64,000 bases of DNA from Streptomyces brevispora (GCF_007829885.1 NZ_VIWW01000001.1:5642001-5706000), one strand, 5' to 3'. Positions 25,751 to 34,793 are shown, numbered from the stretch's first letter. A program made the numbers and translations. The notes: generated from the sequence alone by a model not told the origin.

Positions 25751-25769
25751 ATACCGGTTCAGGCGGTAT
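25751..25769. promoter_or_regulatory. Dyad between map and the XRE regulator
   Basis: ATACCG (25751-25756) and CGGTAT (25764-25769) form an inverted repeat with a 7-bp spacer in the 41-bp gap between the divergent starts. It is a natural operator for the XRE-type protein, controlling itself and map. Confidence 0.5.
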
Positions 25770-25781
25770 TAGAATGACGGC

Positions 25782-26051
25782 ATGGTACGAACGCCCCTGA
25801 CCCCCGAAGAGCGCCTGCGCGGCGAACGGCTCGGCCGGCTGCTCCGCGAGGCGCGTGGCAGCCGCAGCATGGTCGACATCGCCCGCAACGCCGGAATCTC
25901 GGCCGAGACGCTGCGTAAGATCGAGACCGGCCGCGCCCCCACCCCGGCCTTCTTCACCGTCGCGGCACTGGCCGGCGCGCTCGGCCTCTCGATGGACGAA
26001 CTGCTCCTGCGCTGCGCCCCGGAGCCGGATGCCGTTCCGCTGGCCGGATAG
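25782..26051 (+). CDS. XRE-family helix-turn-helix regulator
   Basis: An 89-residue DNA-binding protein consisting almost only of a Cro/CI-type helix-turn-helix: RLGRLLREARGSRSMVDIAR, then NAGISAETLRKIETGRAPTP and AALAGALGLSMDELL. It has no effector domain. The position, 41 bp from map with a dyad between, suggests autoregulation and control of map. The ATG at 25782 is the first in frame. Confidence 0.9.
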   Translation: MVRTPLTPEERLRGERLGRLLREARGSRSMVDIARNAGISAETLRKIETGRAPTPAFFTVAALAGALGLSMDELLLRCAPEPDAVPLAG

Positions 26052-26133
26052 CGGTGGAGGGGCGGCAGGGGGTGCGCTCCGAGAGTCGTGCCTGCCCTGC
26101 GGGCCGCACCCGTGCGGTGCGTAGGGTTGCGCC

Positions 26134-26514
26134 ATGAGCCTTCAGAAGTTCGCCCGAAGCGAGTACGTCAGCCTCACCACGTACCGGAAGGACGGCACAC
26201 CCGTCGCCACACCGGTCTGGGCGGCCGTCGAGGGGGAAGAGCTGCTCGTCTGGACCAAGGCCGATTCGTGGAAGGTCAAGCGGCTGCGCAACGACAGCCG
26301 CGTCCTCGTCACCGTCTGCGACGTGCGCGGCCGGATCGCGCAGGGCGCCCCGAGCTCCGAGGGGACCGGCCGGCTGCTCGACGCAGAGGGCACGGCCGCC
26401 GTGCGCCGGGCCATCGGCCGCAAGTACACCTGGAAGTACTGGCTGCTCGACTACCCGGCGATGATCTTCCGGCTCGGCAAGCGACCGCACACCGGGATCG
26501 CCATCACCTTCTGA
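26134..26514 (+). CDS. PPOX-class F420/flavin-dependent protein
   Basis: A 126-residue split-barrel protein of the pyridoxamine-5'-phosphate-oxidase-like superfamily, F420-binding type. Landmarks are SEYVSLTTYRKDGTPVATPV, then WAAVEGEELLVWTKADSWKV and KRLRNDSRVLVTVCDVRGR near the cofactor groove, and RKYTWKYWLLDYPAM. Members reduce quinones, biliverdin or related substrates with F420H2; the specific substrate is unknown. The ATG at 26134 starts the conserved region. Confidence 0.88.
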   Translation: MSLQKFARSEYVSLTTYRKDGTPVATPVWAAVEGEELLVWTKADSWKVKRLRNDSRVLVTVCDVRGRIAQGAPSSEGTGRLLDAEGTAAVRRAIGRKYTWKYWLLDYPAMIFRLGKRPHTGIAITF

Positions 26515-26665
26515 GTCCCGGACGTGCGCGCGACGGGGCGCACGTGGCTGTGCCCGTACGACGCCCGCACCAGGACCGAAAAGAGCGCGTAGTCGTCCCG
26601 TAACACACCTGCGGTCGAATGCCTGCGGACTGGAAGGTTCCAGCCGACGGCGGCCGGGGGACAAA

Positions 26666-28108
26666 ATGACGGTGCATCAACCTACGGTGTCCATAGGCGA
26701 GTTCGCGCGCTATCTGCGGTACCTGACGCAGCTGCTCGATCCTGCTCGGGGCTGGTACGGCGTCTTTCGCAGACGCGACCCCGAGGGGATGCGGGCCTGC
26801 CTGGAAGGCGTCGAGATCCCGCCCTGGGATGTGATGGAGTCGCTCTTCGCGGATCTCGCGACGGCACGCGGCGCCGTGTTCGCCGAACTGGAGTCGGCGC
26901 GCGCGGCCGAGCTCCACGCCGCCTCGGCCGCGGCCCACGACCGCCGCCCCGGCGGGCGTCGGCAACTCGTGGAACGGCTGGAGCTGATGCTGCGGGAGCA
27001 GGCGCACGCCGCCCAGCGGCTGCGTACGGCCCGTGCGGGCGGCGAGGCGGGCGCGGCGGACGCCGAGTCGGCTGCCTGGGCCCGCGACGACCACGAACGC
27101 GCCGCGGCCCGCTGCACGGAGCTGCGCCGACGCCTCGCCGCGGTGGCGGCGCCCACGGGCCGGCTCCGCGATGGGCCGGAACCCGAAACCGGGGTGCTGG
27201 ACCCCGGTCCGGGGCAGGCACGGGACCGGCGTCCGGGGTCGGCGCCGGACCCCGCCCCCCGAGTCGTGCCCGAACCGGCTGGTCCCGCCCCTGCCCCCGC
27301 CCCGCCCGCCCCCGGGTGGGCGCCGCCCACGGCACCAGCCCCGCCCGCCCCCGGGTGGGCACCGCCCGCGGCACCCGCCGCCCTCGCCCCGCCCGTGCGC
27401 CGACGGCCGAGGGGTGCCCGGTTCGCCGGGCTGGACGTGGATGAGGAGAGCCCCGGGTCCGTCGCGCCCGTCCCACCGGTCCCGCCGGCGGCGGCCACCG
27501 TGCCGCGCGGTGCCCGGTTCGGCGGTGCTCCGGGCGCGGACGGGGTCCCGGCCGGACGTGCTGCCGCCGCGCCGGATCCCGCGGCGCTGAAGTCCGCCCG
27601 GGACACCGTCGCGGCCCTGCACCGGCTGCGGGCGCAGGGCCGCAGCGGAGAGGCGCACGGGGTGCTCTGCGAGGCGGCCGGGCAGCCCGCGGACCGGCTG
27701 CCGGTGCTCGCGGCGGAACTCCAACGGGCGGGGCTCGACGCGGACTGGTCCACCCTGTTGTGGGAGGTCTCCTCGCTGTCCCCGGCGGCGCTCGCGGCAG
27801 CGGCGGCCGCGCTGGCCGAGGCGGGGCGGCCGGCGGACTGCGACCGGCTGCTGCGCCAGGGTGTGGCGCGGCCCGCCGCCGAGATCGCCGATGCCGTGGT
27901 CGCCCTGGACCGGGCCGGTCGCGGCCCCCAGGCGCAGGCGCTGCTCGGCGCCTTCGTCCGGGTCCGGACACCGCAGGACGCGGCCAGGATCGCGGAGAGC
28001 GATCCGCGCCATCTCGTACCGCAACTGCTGGCGGCGGCCCGGGAGGTGTCCCGGGCGCGGGAACGGGACGTGGTGCACGCGCTGAGGGTCGCGGGGATCG
28101 GCCGGTAG
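26666..28108 (+). CDS. Large conserved protein with Pro/Ala-rich linker, function unknown
   Basis: A 480-residue protein in three parts. Residues 1-~165 are helical with a small N-terminal domain (VSIGEFARYLRYLTQLLDPA, then GWYGVF) and an Arg/Ala/Glu-rich, coiled-coil-prone stretch. Residues ~165-305 are disordered, Pro/Ala-rich, with a near-repeat PAPPAPGWAPP and two RGARF motifs. Residues ~305-480 form Ala/Leu-rich helical repeats (LLRQGVARPAAEIADAVVAL). It has no signal peptide or membrane helix. It resembles regulator-associated actinobacterial proteins, but I cannot assign a family or function. Confidence 0.75.
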   Translation: MTVHQPTVSIGEFARYLRYLTQLLDPARGWYGVFRRRDPEGMRACLEGVEIPPWDVMESLFADLATARGAVFAELESARAAELHAASAAAHDRRPGGRRQLVERLELMLREQAHAAQRLRTARAGGEAGAADAESAAWARDDHERAAARCTELRRRLAAVAAPTGRLRDGPEPETGVLDPGPGQARDRRPGSAPDPAPRVVPEPAGPAPAPAPPAPGWAPPTAPAPPAPGWAPPAAPAALAPPVRRRPRGARFAGLDVDEESPGSVAPVPPVPPAAATVPRGARFGGAPGADGVPAGRAAAAPDPAALKSARDTVAALHRLRAQGRSGEAHGVLCEAAGQPADRLPVLAAELQRAGLDADWSTLLWEVSSLSPAALAAAAAALAEAGRPADCDRLLRQGVARPAAEIADAVVALDRAGRGPQAQALLGAFVRVRTPQDAARIAESDPRHLVPQLLAAAREVSRARERDVVHALRVAGIGR

Positions 28109-28247
28109 CGACACGCCACCGGCACCGAGGTCCGCTCCCGCTCCCGGGGATGGACCGCACGGGTGTGAAACATGATCGACTCCGCTGGTTCACGGCGATG
28201 GTCTTGCCCCGCTGTGTGACGGGGCTTACGTTCTCCTCTACGCACGT

Positions 28248-28263
28248 GTCTACGGGCGTAGAA
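28248..28263. promoter_or_regulatory. Shared operator upstream of the beta-ureidopropionase operon
   Basis: GTCTACG-GG-CGTAGAA matches the near-perfect palindrome found before the dihydropyrimidinase gene at 31776-31795. A further TCTACG half-site lies 13 bp upstream (28238-28243). It sits 42 bp before the ATG, a typical operator position. Confidence 0.7.
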
Positions 28264-28305
28264 AATGCCAACAGGCTCTCTGACGCCGCGTCGAAGGAGC
28301 AGCTC

Positions 28306-29148
28306 ATGTCTCAAGTCGTACGCGCCGCACTCGTCCAGGCGACCTGGACCGGCGACACCGAATCCATGATCGCCAAGCATGAGGAGCATGCCCGCGAGGC
28401 CGCCCGGCAGGGGGCGAGGATCATCGGCTTCCAGGAGGTGTTCAACGCCCCCTACTTCTGCCAGGTGCAGGACCCTGAGCACTACCGCTGGGCGGAGGCC
28501 GTGCCCGACGGCCCGACCGTGCAGCGGATGCGGGAGCTCGCCCGGGAGACCGGCATGGTGATCGTCGTCCCGGTCTTCGAGGTCGAGCAGTCCGGCTTCT
28601 ACTACAACACCGCCGCCGTGATCGATGCGGACGGCTCGTATCTCGGCAAGTACCGCAAGCACCACATCCCGCAGGTCAAGGGGTTCTGGGAGAAGTACTA
28701 CTTCAAACCCGGCAACGTCGGCTGGCCGGTCTTCGACACGGCGGTGGGCAAGGTCGGCGTATACATCTGCTACGACCGGCACTTCCCCGAGGGTTGGCGT
28801 CAACTCGGTCTCAACGGGGCCCAGTTGGTGTACAACCCGTCGGCGACCTCGCGCGGCCTCTCCGGCTATCTCTGGCAGCTGGAGCAGCCGGCGTCCGCCG
28901 TCGCCAACGAGTACTTCATCGCCGCGATCAACCGCGTCGGCCAGGAGGAGTACGGCGACAACGACTTCTACGGCACCAGCTACTTCGTCGACCCGCGCGG
29001 CCGGTTCGTCGGTGACGTGGCCAGCGACAAGGAAGAGGAACTCCTCGTCCGCGACCTGGACTTCGCGCTCATCGACGAGGTCCGTCAGCAGTGGGCGTTC
29101 TACCGGGACCGCCGCCCCGACGCGTACGAGGGGCTGGTGGAGCCGTGA
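28306..29148 (+). CDS. Beta-ureidopropionase (nitrilase-superfamily amidohydrolase)
   Basis: A 280-residue cytoplasmic carbon-nitrogen hydrolase. The catalytic triad is clear: Glu in GFQEVFNAPYF, Lys in KYRKHHIP and Cys in VYICYDRHFPEGW. The segments GFWEKYYFKPGN and YNPSATSRGLSGYLWQLEQP match N-carbamoyl-beta-alanine amidohydrolases, the last step of reductive uracil/thymine breakdown. AAGGAGC supports the ATG at 28306. It overlaps the aminotransferase start by 4 bp. The dihydropyrimidinase 2.7 kb downstream with the same operator supports the pathway assignment; N-carbamoyl-amino-acid hydrolase is the alternative. Confidence 0.9.
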   Translation: MSQVVRAALVQATWTGDTESMIAKHEEHAREAARQGARIIGFQEVFNAPYFCQVQDPEHYRWAEAVPDGPTVQRMRELARETGMVIVVPVFEVEQSGFYYNTAAVIDADGSYLGKYRKHHIPQVKGFWEKYYFKPGNVGWPVFDTAVGKVGVYICYDRHFPEGWRQLGLNGAQLVYNPSATSRGLSGYLWQLEQPASAVANEYFIAAINRVGQEEYGDNDFYGTSYFVDPRGRFVGDVASDKEEELLVRDLDFALIDEVRQQWAFYRDRRPDAYEGLVEP

Positions 29149-30428
29149 GCGGCCTGCACCATCGCCATCTCGCCGTCAGCCCGGACTGGCTGGCGCTCTA
29201 CTACCGGCACCCGCTGGAGATCACCCATGGCGAGGGCCGGCACGTCTGGGACGCGGAGGGCAACCGCTATCTCGACTTCTTCGGCGGCATCCTCACGACC
29301 ATGACCGCCCATGCCCTGCCCGAGGTCACCAAGGCGGTCGCCGAACAGGCCGGGCGGATCATCCACTCCTCCACGCTCTATCTGAACCGGCCGATGGTCG
29401 AGCTCGCCGAGCGCGTCGTCAGCCTCTCCGGCATCCCGGACGCCCGGGTCTTCTTCACCACCTCCGGCACCGAGGCGAACGACACGGCGTTGCTGCTCGC
29501 CACCACGTACCGCAGGTCGAACCAGATCCTCGCGATGCGCAACAGCTACCACGGCCGGTCCTTCTCCGCGGTCTCCATCACCGGCAACCAAGCCTGGTCG
29601 CCCACCAGCCTGTCACCGCTCCAGACGCTGTACGTGCACGGCGGCGTCCGCAGCCGCGGACCGTACGCGCACCTGAGCGACGGGGAGTTCATCGCGGCCT
29701 GCGTGGCGGACCTGGAGGACCTGCTCGGCCACACCCGGGACGCCGCCGCGCTGATCGCCGAACCCATCCAGGGCGTGGGCGGGTTCACCTCACCGCCCGA
29801 CGGTCTGTACGCGGCGTTCCGCGAAGTCCTGGACCGGCACGGCATCCTGTGGATCTCCGACGAGGTGCAGACCGGCTGGGGGCGCACCGGCGAGCACTTC
29901 TGGGGCTGGCAGGCACACGGACGCAGCGGCCCGCCGGACATCGTCACGTTCGCCAAGGGCATCGGCAACGGCATGTCGATCGGGGGCGTCATCGCCCGCG
30001 CCGATGTCATGAACTGCCTTGACGCCAACTCCATTTCGACGTTCGGCGGCTCCCCGGTCACCATGGCCGCCGGCCTCGCCAACCTCTCGTACCTCCTCGA
30101 ACACGATCTCCAGGGCAATGCCCGCCGGGTCGGCGGACTGCTCATCGAGCGGCTGCGGGCGATCGCCGCCGGATCGGAGTGTGTCCGGGAGGTGCGCGGT
30201 CGAGGCCTGATGATCGGCATCGAACTGGTGAAGCCCGGTACGGACGAGGCGAATCCCGAAGCGGCCGCGGCCGTGCTGGAAGCGGCCCGCGAGGGCGGCC
30301 TGCTCCTCGGCAAGGGCGGCGGCCACAACACGAGCGTGCTGCGTATCGCCCCGCCCCTCTCGCTCTCCATCCCGGAGGCGGAGGAGGGTGCGGCGATCCT
30401 CGCCGACGCGTTGCAAGCGGCGGGGTGA
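29145..30428 (+). CDS. Class III PLP aminotransferase, likely beta-alanine/omega-amino acid type
   Basis: A 427-residue cytoplasmic transaminase of the 4-aminobutyrate/alanine-glyoxylate group. The PLP lysine is in FAKGIGNGMS (about residue 270), the PLP-ring Asp in ISDEVQTGWGRTGEHFW, and the phosphate-binding TTSGTEANDTAL near 105. Its GTG start overlaps the stop of the beta-ureidopropionase gene (GTGA), so it likely removes the amino group of the beta-alanine or beta-aminoisobutyrate made by that enzyme, giving a malonate semialdehyde. The substrate is inferred from context. Confidence 0.9.
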   Translation: MSGLHHRHLAVSPDWLALYYRHPLEITHGEGRHVWDAEGNRYLDFFGGILTTMTAHALPEVTKAVAEQAGRIIHSSTLYLNRPMVELAERVVSLSGIPDARVFFTTSGTEANDTALLLATTYRRSNQILAMRNSYHGRSFSAVSITGNQAWSPTSLSPLQTLYVHGGVRSRGPYAHLSDGEFIAACVADLEDLLGHTRDAAALIAEPIQGVGGFTSPPDGLYAAFREVLDRHGILWISDEVQTGWGRTGEHFWGWQAHGRSGPPDIVTFAKGIGNGMSIGGVIARADVMNCLDANSISTFGGSPVTMAAGLANLSYLLEHDLQGNARRVGGLLIERLRAIAAGSECVREVRGRGLMIGIELVKPGTDEANPEAAAAVLEAAREGGLLLGKGGGHNTSVLRIAPPLSLSIPEAEEGAAILADALQAAG

Positions 30429-30523
30429 GGCCGCGCGGACGCGGCGCCCCCGGTTCTCGCGAGGGGGCGCCGCCGATGCGGCGCCCCGGTCGTGGCCGAA
30501 CGGTTCCGGTTCCGCGCGGGCGG

Positions 30524-31471
30524 CTACCGTCCGACGCGGTCGAACTTCACGGAGCCCCCGTCGTTCTCGTCGTCGGTGCCCCAGATGGCGTGCCGGCCGG
30601 ACAGGAAGGCGATGGCCTCGATCTTCCGGTTGTCCCGCTTGGTGAAGAGGTTCAGCGGGCTCAGTTCGCGCTCCGGCTTCAGGCGCAGCACCGCGTCGTG
30701 GGCCACGTTCACGGTGAGCCGGCCGGCATCGTAGACGGCGGAGGCGAACGGCCCGTCGCCCGCATGGGGGTCCGAGGCCGACGACACCATGACCGTGCCG
30801 TCCTGGAGGACCTTCAGGTCGCTGATGTGCCGTACCTCGTCCTGGTCCGGGAACGGCACGGTGAACTCCTGCCGCGCGCTGACGCTGCCGAACTCCACGT
30901 CGTACGTGCCGATGCGCACCGAGGAGGCGTACACGACAGCCGGCCGGTCGCCGCTGCCCCGCGTCGCCCACACGGCGAAGGTCCGGCCCGACCGGTCGCG
31001 GTGCAGCGCGAAGCCCTCGTAGTCGTCGCCGTCGCGCCGTCCCGGCAGCGCGACGGGATCGGCCTCGGCCGTTGCCCGGCCGTGCGCCACGACGACGTGG
31101 TAGGCGTCGCCCCTGCCGGTCACGGCGATGTAGTGGCCGGGGCTGCCGGGGACCGCGTCGAGCGCCTCCAGATCGGCGGGGACCACGCCGAACCACGCGA
31201 GTTCCCTGACGACCGGGTCCTGGCCGGGCCGCAGACTCACGGTCGCCACCCTGGCCTCGCGGTCCCCCTTGTTGTCGCGCACGACGACCGCGTCGGCCAG
31301 GCCGTGACCCACGGGCGCCCCCTCGACCAGCGCCATGCCGCTCACCCCGCCCAGGATGCCGGAGCCGACCCGCTGCCAGCCGTCGGACGGGCCGTCGGCA
31401 CCGGCCGCCAGGGGAGCGGTGACAAGGGAGGCGCAGAGGAAGGCCGAGGCGAGGATTGCGTTTCTGATCAT
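30524..31471 (-). CDS. Secreted protein of unknown function
   Basis: A 315-residue exported protein with a clear Sec signal peptide (MIRNAILASAFLCASLVTAP, cut near AAGA, residue ~25). The mature part is rich in beta strands with repeated blade-like segments (HYIAVTGRGDAYHVVVAHGR; GTVMVSSASDPHAGDGPFAS; AIAFLSGRHAIWGTDDENDG). This hints at a beta-propeller, but no catalytic motif is recognised. It interrupts the two plus-strand pyrimidine-catabolism operons on the opposite strand, so a role with them is uncertain. Confidence 0.75.
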   Translation of the reverse strand: MIRNAILASAFLCASLVTAPLAAGADGPSDGWQRVGSGILGGVSGMALVEGAPVGHGLADAVVVRDNKGDREARVATVSLRPGQDPVVRELAWFGVVPADLEALDAVPGSPGHYIAVTGRGDAYHVVVAHGRATAEADPVALPGRRDGDDYEGFALHRDRSGRTFAVWATRGSGDRPAVVYASSVRIGTYDVEFGSVSARQEFTVPFPDQDEVRHISDLKVLQDGTVMVSSASDPHAGDGPFASAVYDAGRLTVNVAHDAVLRLKPERELSPLNLFTKRDNRKIEAIAFLSGRHAIWGTDDENDGGSVKFDRVGR

Positions 31472-31820
31472 GGAGTGAAGCTAGGAGACCGCCCCCGGGA
31501 TCCGGCGCGAACTGCCGCTCGCCGTCCGGACGGTTCCCCCGCACGGGCTCGCCCCACTCGCCCGACCGGCGCCAGTCCCACCAGCCGTTTCACCCGCCTG
31601 GGACCCGCCCCACCGGCGCATACGGCACGCCCCGGCCCCGCACTCGCGCGGCCGTACCGTGCCGCGCACTGGGCCGGTGGGGTGCCGGACCGATGAAACA
31701 GAAACGTCTTCAGCGGTTGGCCGCAGCGGTATTGCCACAGTGGGTAACCCACTTCTACGTTCTTCATCACGCACCGGGTCTACGTGCGTAGACCCATTCC
31801 GCCACTGTGAGGAGGGGTAC
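31472..31820. other. Intergenic control region before the dihydropyrimidinase operon
   Basis: This holds the start region of the minus-strand secreted protein and the promoter of the plus-strand hydantoinase operon. The operator at 31776-31795 is the main visible element. A further half-site, TTCTACG, lies at 31753-31759. Ribosome site GAGGAGGGG is at 31809-31816. No gene is seen. Confidence 0.5.
31776..31795. promoter_or_regulatory. Operator palindrome upstream of dihydropyrimidinase
   Basis: GGGTCTACG-TG-CGTAGACCC has two perfect 9-bp arms. Its core, GTCTACG-N2-CGTAGA, recurs before the beta-ureidopropionase operon. It lies 26 bp before the ATG, so binding would block transcription or the early transcript. 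The cognate regulator is not in the window. Confidence 0.8.
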
Positions 31821-33221
31821 ATGAGCCGCACCGTCATCCACGGCGGCCTCGTCATCACCGCATCCGACGAGATCCATGCCGATGTACTCGTCGAGGGCGG
31901 CCGCATCGCCGCACTCGCCGAGCACGGCAGCGACGCCGCAGAGAGCTGGACCGCCGACCGGAGCATCGACGCCACCGGCAAATACGTCATCCCGGGGGGC
32001 GTCGACGCGCACACCCACATGGAGATGCCGTTCGGCGGAACCTTCGCCGCGGACACCTTCGAGACCGGTACCCGGGCGGCGGCCTGGGGGGGCACCACCA
32101 CGATCGTCGACTTCGCCATCCAGTCCGTCGGGCGCTCCCTGCGCGAGGGGCTCGACGCCTGGTACGCGAAGGCGGACGGCAACTGCGCCATCGACTACGC
32201 GTTCCACATGATCCTCGCCGATGTGAACGAGTCCTCGCTCAAGGAGATGGACCTGCTGGTGGCGGAGGGCGTCACCTCCTTCAAGCTGTTCATGGCCTAC
32301 CCCGGCGTCTTCTACAGCGACGACGGCCAGATCCTGCGGGCCATGCAACGGGCCGGTTCCAACGGCGGCCTGATCATGATGCACGCGGAGAACGGCATCG
32401 CCATCGACGTCCTGGTCGAGCAGGCGCTCGCCGAGGGCCGCACCGATCCGCGCTACCACGGAGACGTACGCAAGGTGGCGTTGGAGGCCGAGGCGACCCA
32501 CCGCGCCATCCAGCTCGCCCGCGTCGCCGGCGCCCCGCTGTACGTGGTGCACGTCTCCGCCGACGAGGCCCTCGCCGAGATCGCGGCGGCCCGCCACAAG
32601 GGGCTGCCCGTCTTCGGGGAGACCTGCCCGCAGTACCTCTTCCTCTCCACCGACAACCTCGCCGAACCGGACTTCGAGGGCGCGAAGTACGTCTGCTCCA
32701 CACCGCTGCGGCCCAGGGAGCACCAGGAAGCACTGTGGCGGGGCCTGCGGAACAACGAACTCCAGGTCGTCTCCACCGACCACTGCCCCTTCTGCTTCTC
32801 CGGGCAGAAGGAGATGGGCCGCGGCGACTTCTCGAAGATCCCCAACGGCATGCCGGGCGTCGAGAACCGGATGGACCTCCTCCACCAGGCGGTCGTCGAC
32901 GGCCACATCTCCCGCCGCCGGTGGATCGAGATCGCCTGCGCCTCCCCGGCCAGGATGTTCGGCCTCTACCCGAAGAAGGGCACCATCGCCCCGGGCGCCG
33001 ACGCCGACATCGTCGTCTACGACCCGACCGCCGAGCAGACGGTCTCCGCCGAGACCCACCACATGAACGTCGACTACTCGGCGTACGAGGGAAAGCGGCT
33101 CACCGGCCAGGTGGAGACCGTGCTCTCGCGCGGTGAGGTCGTCATCGACCGCCGTACGTTCACCGGCCACGCCGGACACGGCATGTACACCCCGCGCGCC
33201 ACCTGTCAGTACCTGGACTAG
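31821..33221 (+). CDS. hydA: Dihydropyrimidinase (D-hydantoinase)
   Basis: A 466-residue cyclic amidohydrolase that opens dihydrouracil/dihydrothymine or 5-substituted hydantoins. Metal ligands are in GGVDAHTHMEM (about residues 56-66), the carboxylated Lys in VTSFKLFMAYPG (about 154), a His in MMHAENG, a His in YVVHVSADEAL and the Asp in STDHCPFCFSGQ. GAGGAGGGG supports the ATG at 31821. It precedes an LLM oxidoreductase gene by 11 bp and shares an operator with the beta-ureidopropionase operon, which points to pyrimidine-base breakdown. Confidence 0.94.
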   Translation: MSRTVIHGGLVITASDEIHADVLVEGGRIAALAEHGSDAAESWTADRSIDATGKYVIPGGVDAHTHMEMPFGGTFAADTFETGTRAAAWGGTTTIVDFAIQSVGRSLREGLDAWYAKADGNCAIDYAFHMILADVNESSLKEMDLLVAEGVTSFKLFMAYPGVFYSDDGQILRAMQRAGSNGGLIMMHAENGIAIDVLVEQALAEGRTDPRYHGDVRKVALEAEATHRAIQLARVAGAPLYVVHVSADEALAEIAAARHKGLPVFGETCPQYLFLSTDNLAEPDFEGAKYVCSTPLRPREHQEALWRGLRNNELQVVSTDHCPFCFSGQKEMGRGDFSKIPNGMPGVENRMDLLHQAVVDGHISRRRWIEIACASPARMFGLYPKKGTIAPGADADIVVYDPTAEQTVSAETHHMNVDYSAYEGKRLTGQVETVLSRGEVVIDRRTFTGHAGHGMYTPRATCQYLD

Positions 33222-33232
33222 GAGCACCTGGT

Positions 33233-34246
33233 ATGGACTTCGGACTCGTCCTGCAGACCGACCCGCCCGCATCGGCCGTCGTCGACCTGATGCGCCGCGC
33301 CGAACACAACGGCTTCCGCTACGGCTGGACCTTCGACTCGGCGGTGCTCTGGCAGGAGCCCTTCGTCATCTACAGCCGCATCCTCGAACACACCGAACAC
33401 CTCGTGGTCGGCCCCATGGTCACCAACCCGTCCACCCGCACCTGGGAGGTCACCGCCTCCACGTTCGCCACCCTCAACGAGATGTACGGCAACCGGACGG
33501 TCTGCGGCATCGGTCGCGGCGACTCGGCGATGCGGGTGGCCGGCCGCAGCCCCAACACCCTGGCCACGCTCGGCGAGGCCATCGACGCCATCCGCGACCT
33601 CGCCGAGGGGCGCGAGGCCGCGGTCGGCGGGCAGCCGATCAAGATCCCCTGGGTCAAGGACGGCCGGCTGCCCGTCTGGATGGGCGCGTACGGTCCCAAG
33701 GCGCTCGCGCTGGCCGGGCAGAAGGCCGACGGCTTCATCCTCCAGCTCGCCGACCCCTTCCTCACCGAATGGATGATCAAGGCGGTCCGCCAGGCGGCGG
33801 TGGAGGCGGGCCGCGATCCCGACTCCCTCACCATCTGTGTCGCTGCCCCCGCCTATGTCACCGCGGACGAATCGGCCGAGGCGCTGGCCCACGCACGCGA
33901 GCAGTGCCGCTGGTTCGGCGGCATGGTCGGCAACCATGTTGCCGACCTGGTCGCCAAGTACGGCGAGCACTCAGGGATGGTGCCGGACGAGCTCACCGCG
34001 TACATCAAGGACCGGCACGGCTACGACTACAGCCACCACGGCCGGGCCGCCAACCCGTCCACCGACTTCGTCCCCGACGAGATCGTCGACCGCTTCTGCC
34101 TCCTGGGCCCCGCCGAAACCCACATCGAGAAGCTGAAGCACCTGCGGGACCTGGGCGTCGACCAGTTCGCCGTCTACGACATGCACGACGCGAAGGAGGC
34201 CACCATCGACGCGTACGGCTCCACGGTCATCCCGGCACTGGCCTGA
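33233..34246 (+). CDS. LLM-class F420-dependent oxidoreductase (TIGR03842 type)
   Basis: A 337-residue luciferase-like monooxygenase-fold enzyme that probably uses F420. Landmarks are MDFGLVLQTDPPASAVVDLM, the family-typical GWTFDSAVLWQEPFVIYSRI, and TVCGIGRGDSAMRVAGRSPN. Members of this subfamily are often next to dihydropyrimidinase genes. A role in the reductive first step, or in oxidising the pyrimidine ring, is plausible, but no substrate is established. It starts 11 bp after hydA and is the last gene of that operon. Confidence 0.88.
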   Translation: MDFGLVLQTDPPASAVVDLMRRAEHNGFRYGWTFDSAVLWQEPFVIYSRILEHTEHLVVGPMVTNPSTRTWEVTASTFATLNEMYGNRTVCGIGRGDSAMRVAGRSPNTLATLGEAIDAIRDLAEGREAAVGGQPIKIPWVKDGRLPVWMGAYGPKALALAGQKADGFILQLADPFLTEWMIKAVRQAAVEAGRDPDSLTICVAAPAYVTADESAEALAHAREQCRWFGGMVGNHVADLVAKYGEHSGMVPDELTAYIKDRHGYDYSHHGRAANPSTDFVPDEIVDRFCLLGPAETHIEKLKHLRDLGVDQFAVYDMHDAKEATIDAYGSTVIPALA

Positions 34247-34354
34247 GTCCCACCGGCGACGCAGGGACGGAACGGCTTCGAGTGCGGGCCGTGCGCCACC
34301 GCGTGGCCGTGCGCCGGAGCCCGTCCGGCACACGGCCACGCGGGCACGCGGCCA

Positions 34355-34637
34355 CGACGCCGTGCAGTCCACCTTGATCGGAGCCGCGGCGGCGTGCCGG
34401 TTGCCCGAGGTCTTGCCGCGGTTGTCGAGCACGACGGAGATCTTGCCCGTGCTCACCGGGAACGGCGTTGATCCACCGACCCAGGTGTGCGGTCTGGTTG
34501 ATCTCGAACGTGTCGATCGCGGTGCTCGGCCTGGCGTCGAAGTACCGGTGGACGGCGTAGTGGGCAGGGTTGCCGCCCACATAACTGATGTCCTTGACGT
34601 TCGGGATGTAGACCGAGACCTTGCACGTTCCCTTGGT
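34355..34637 (-). pseudogene. Decayed golvesin-like C-terminal domain
   Basis: The minus strand reads KGTCKVSVYIPNVKDISYVG, then GNPAHYAVHRYFDARPSTAI and DTFEINQTAHLGRWI. It then shifts frame to GKISVVLDNRGKTSGNRHAA and AAPIKVDC. This strand pattern, ending in a conserved A-A-x-[IV]-[KR]-V-x-C, is typical of the golvesin C-terminal-like domain of large secreted Streptomyces proteins. A TAG (34638-34640) stands directly in front of the domain. The rest of the gene is gone, so this is a fragment left by a deletion. Confidence 0.55.
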
Positions 34638-34793
34638 CTACTGGTGTGCCCATCATGCCTGTTATTGCAGGTCGACCGCCATGGTGGCAGACCCGACCGA
34701 GCGACATGAAGGCCCCTCCAGCGCGGTGCACAGCAATCGTGTCATGGCCGGGTCGGTCGGGCTGCCCGCCACCCGGTGCTCACCGGCCGGGCG

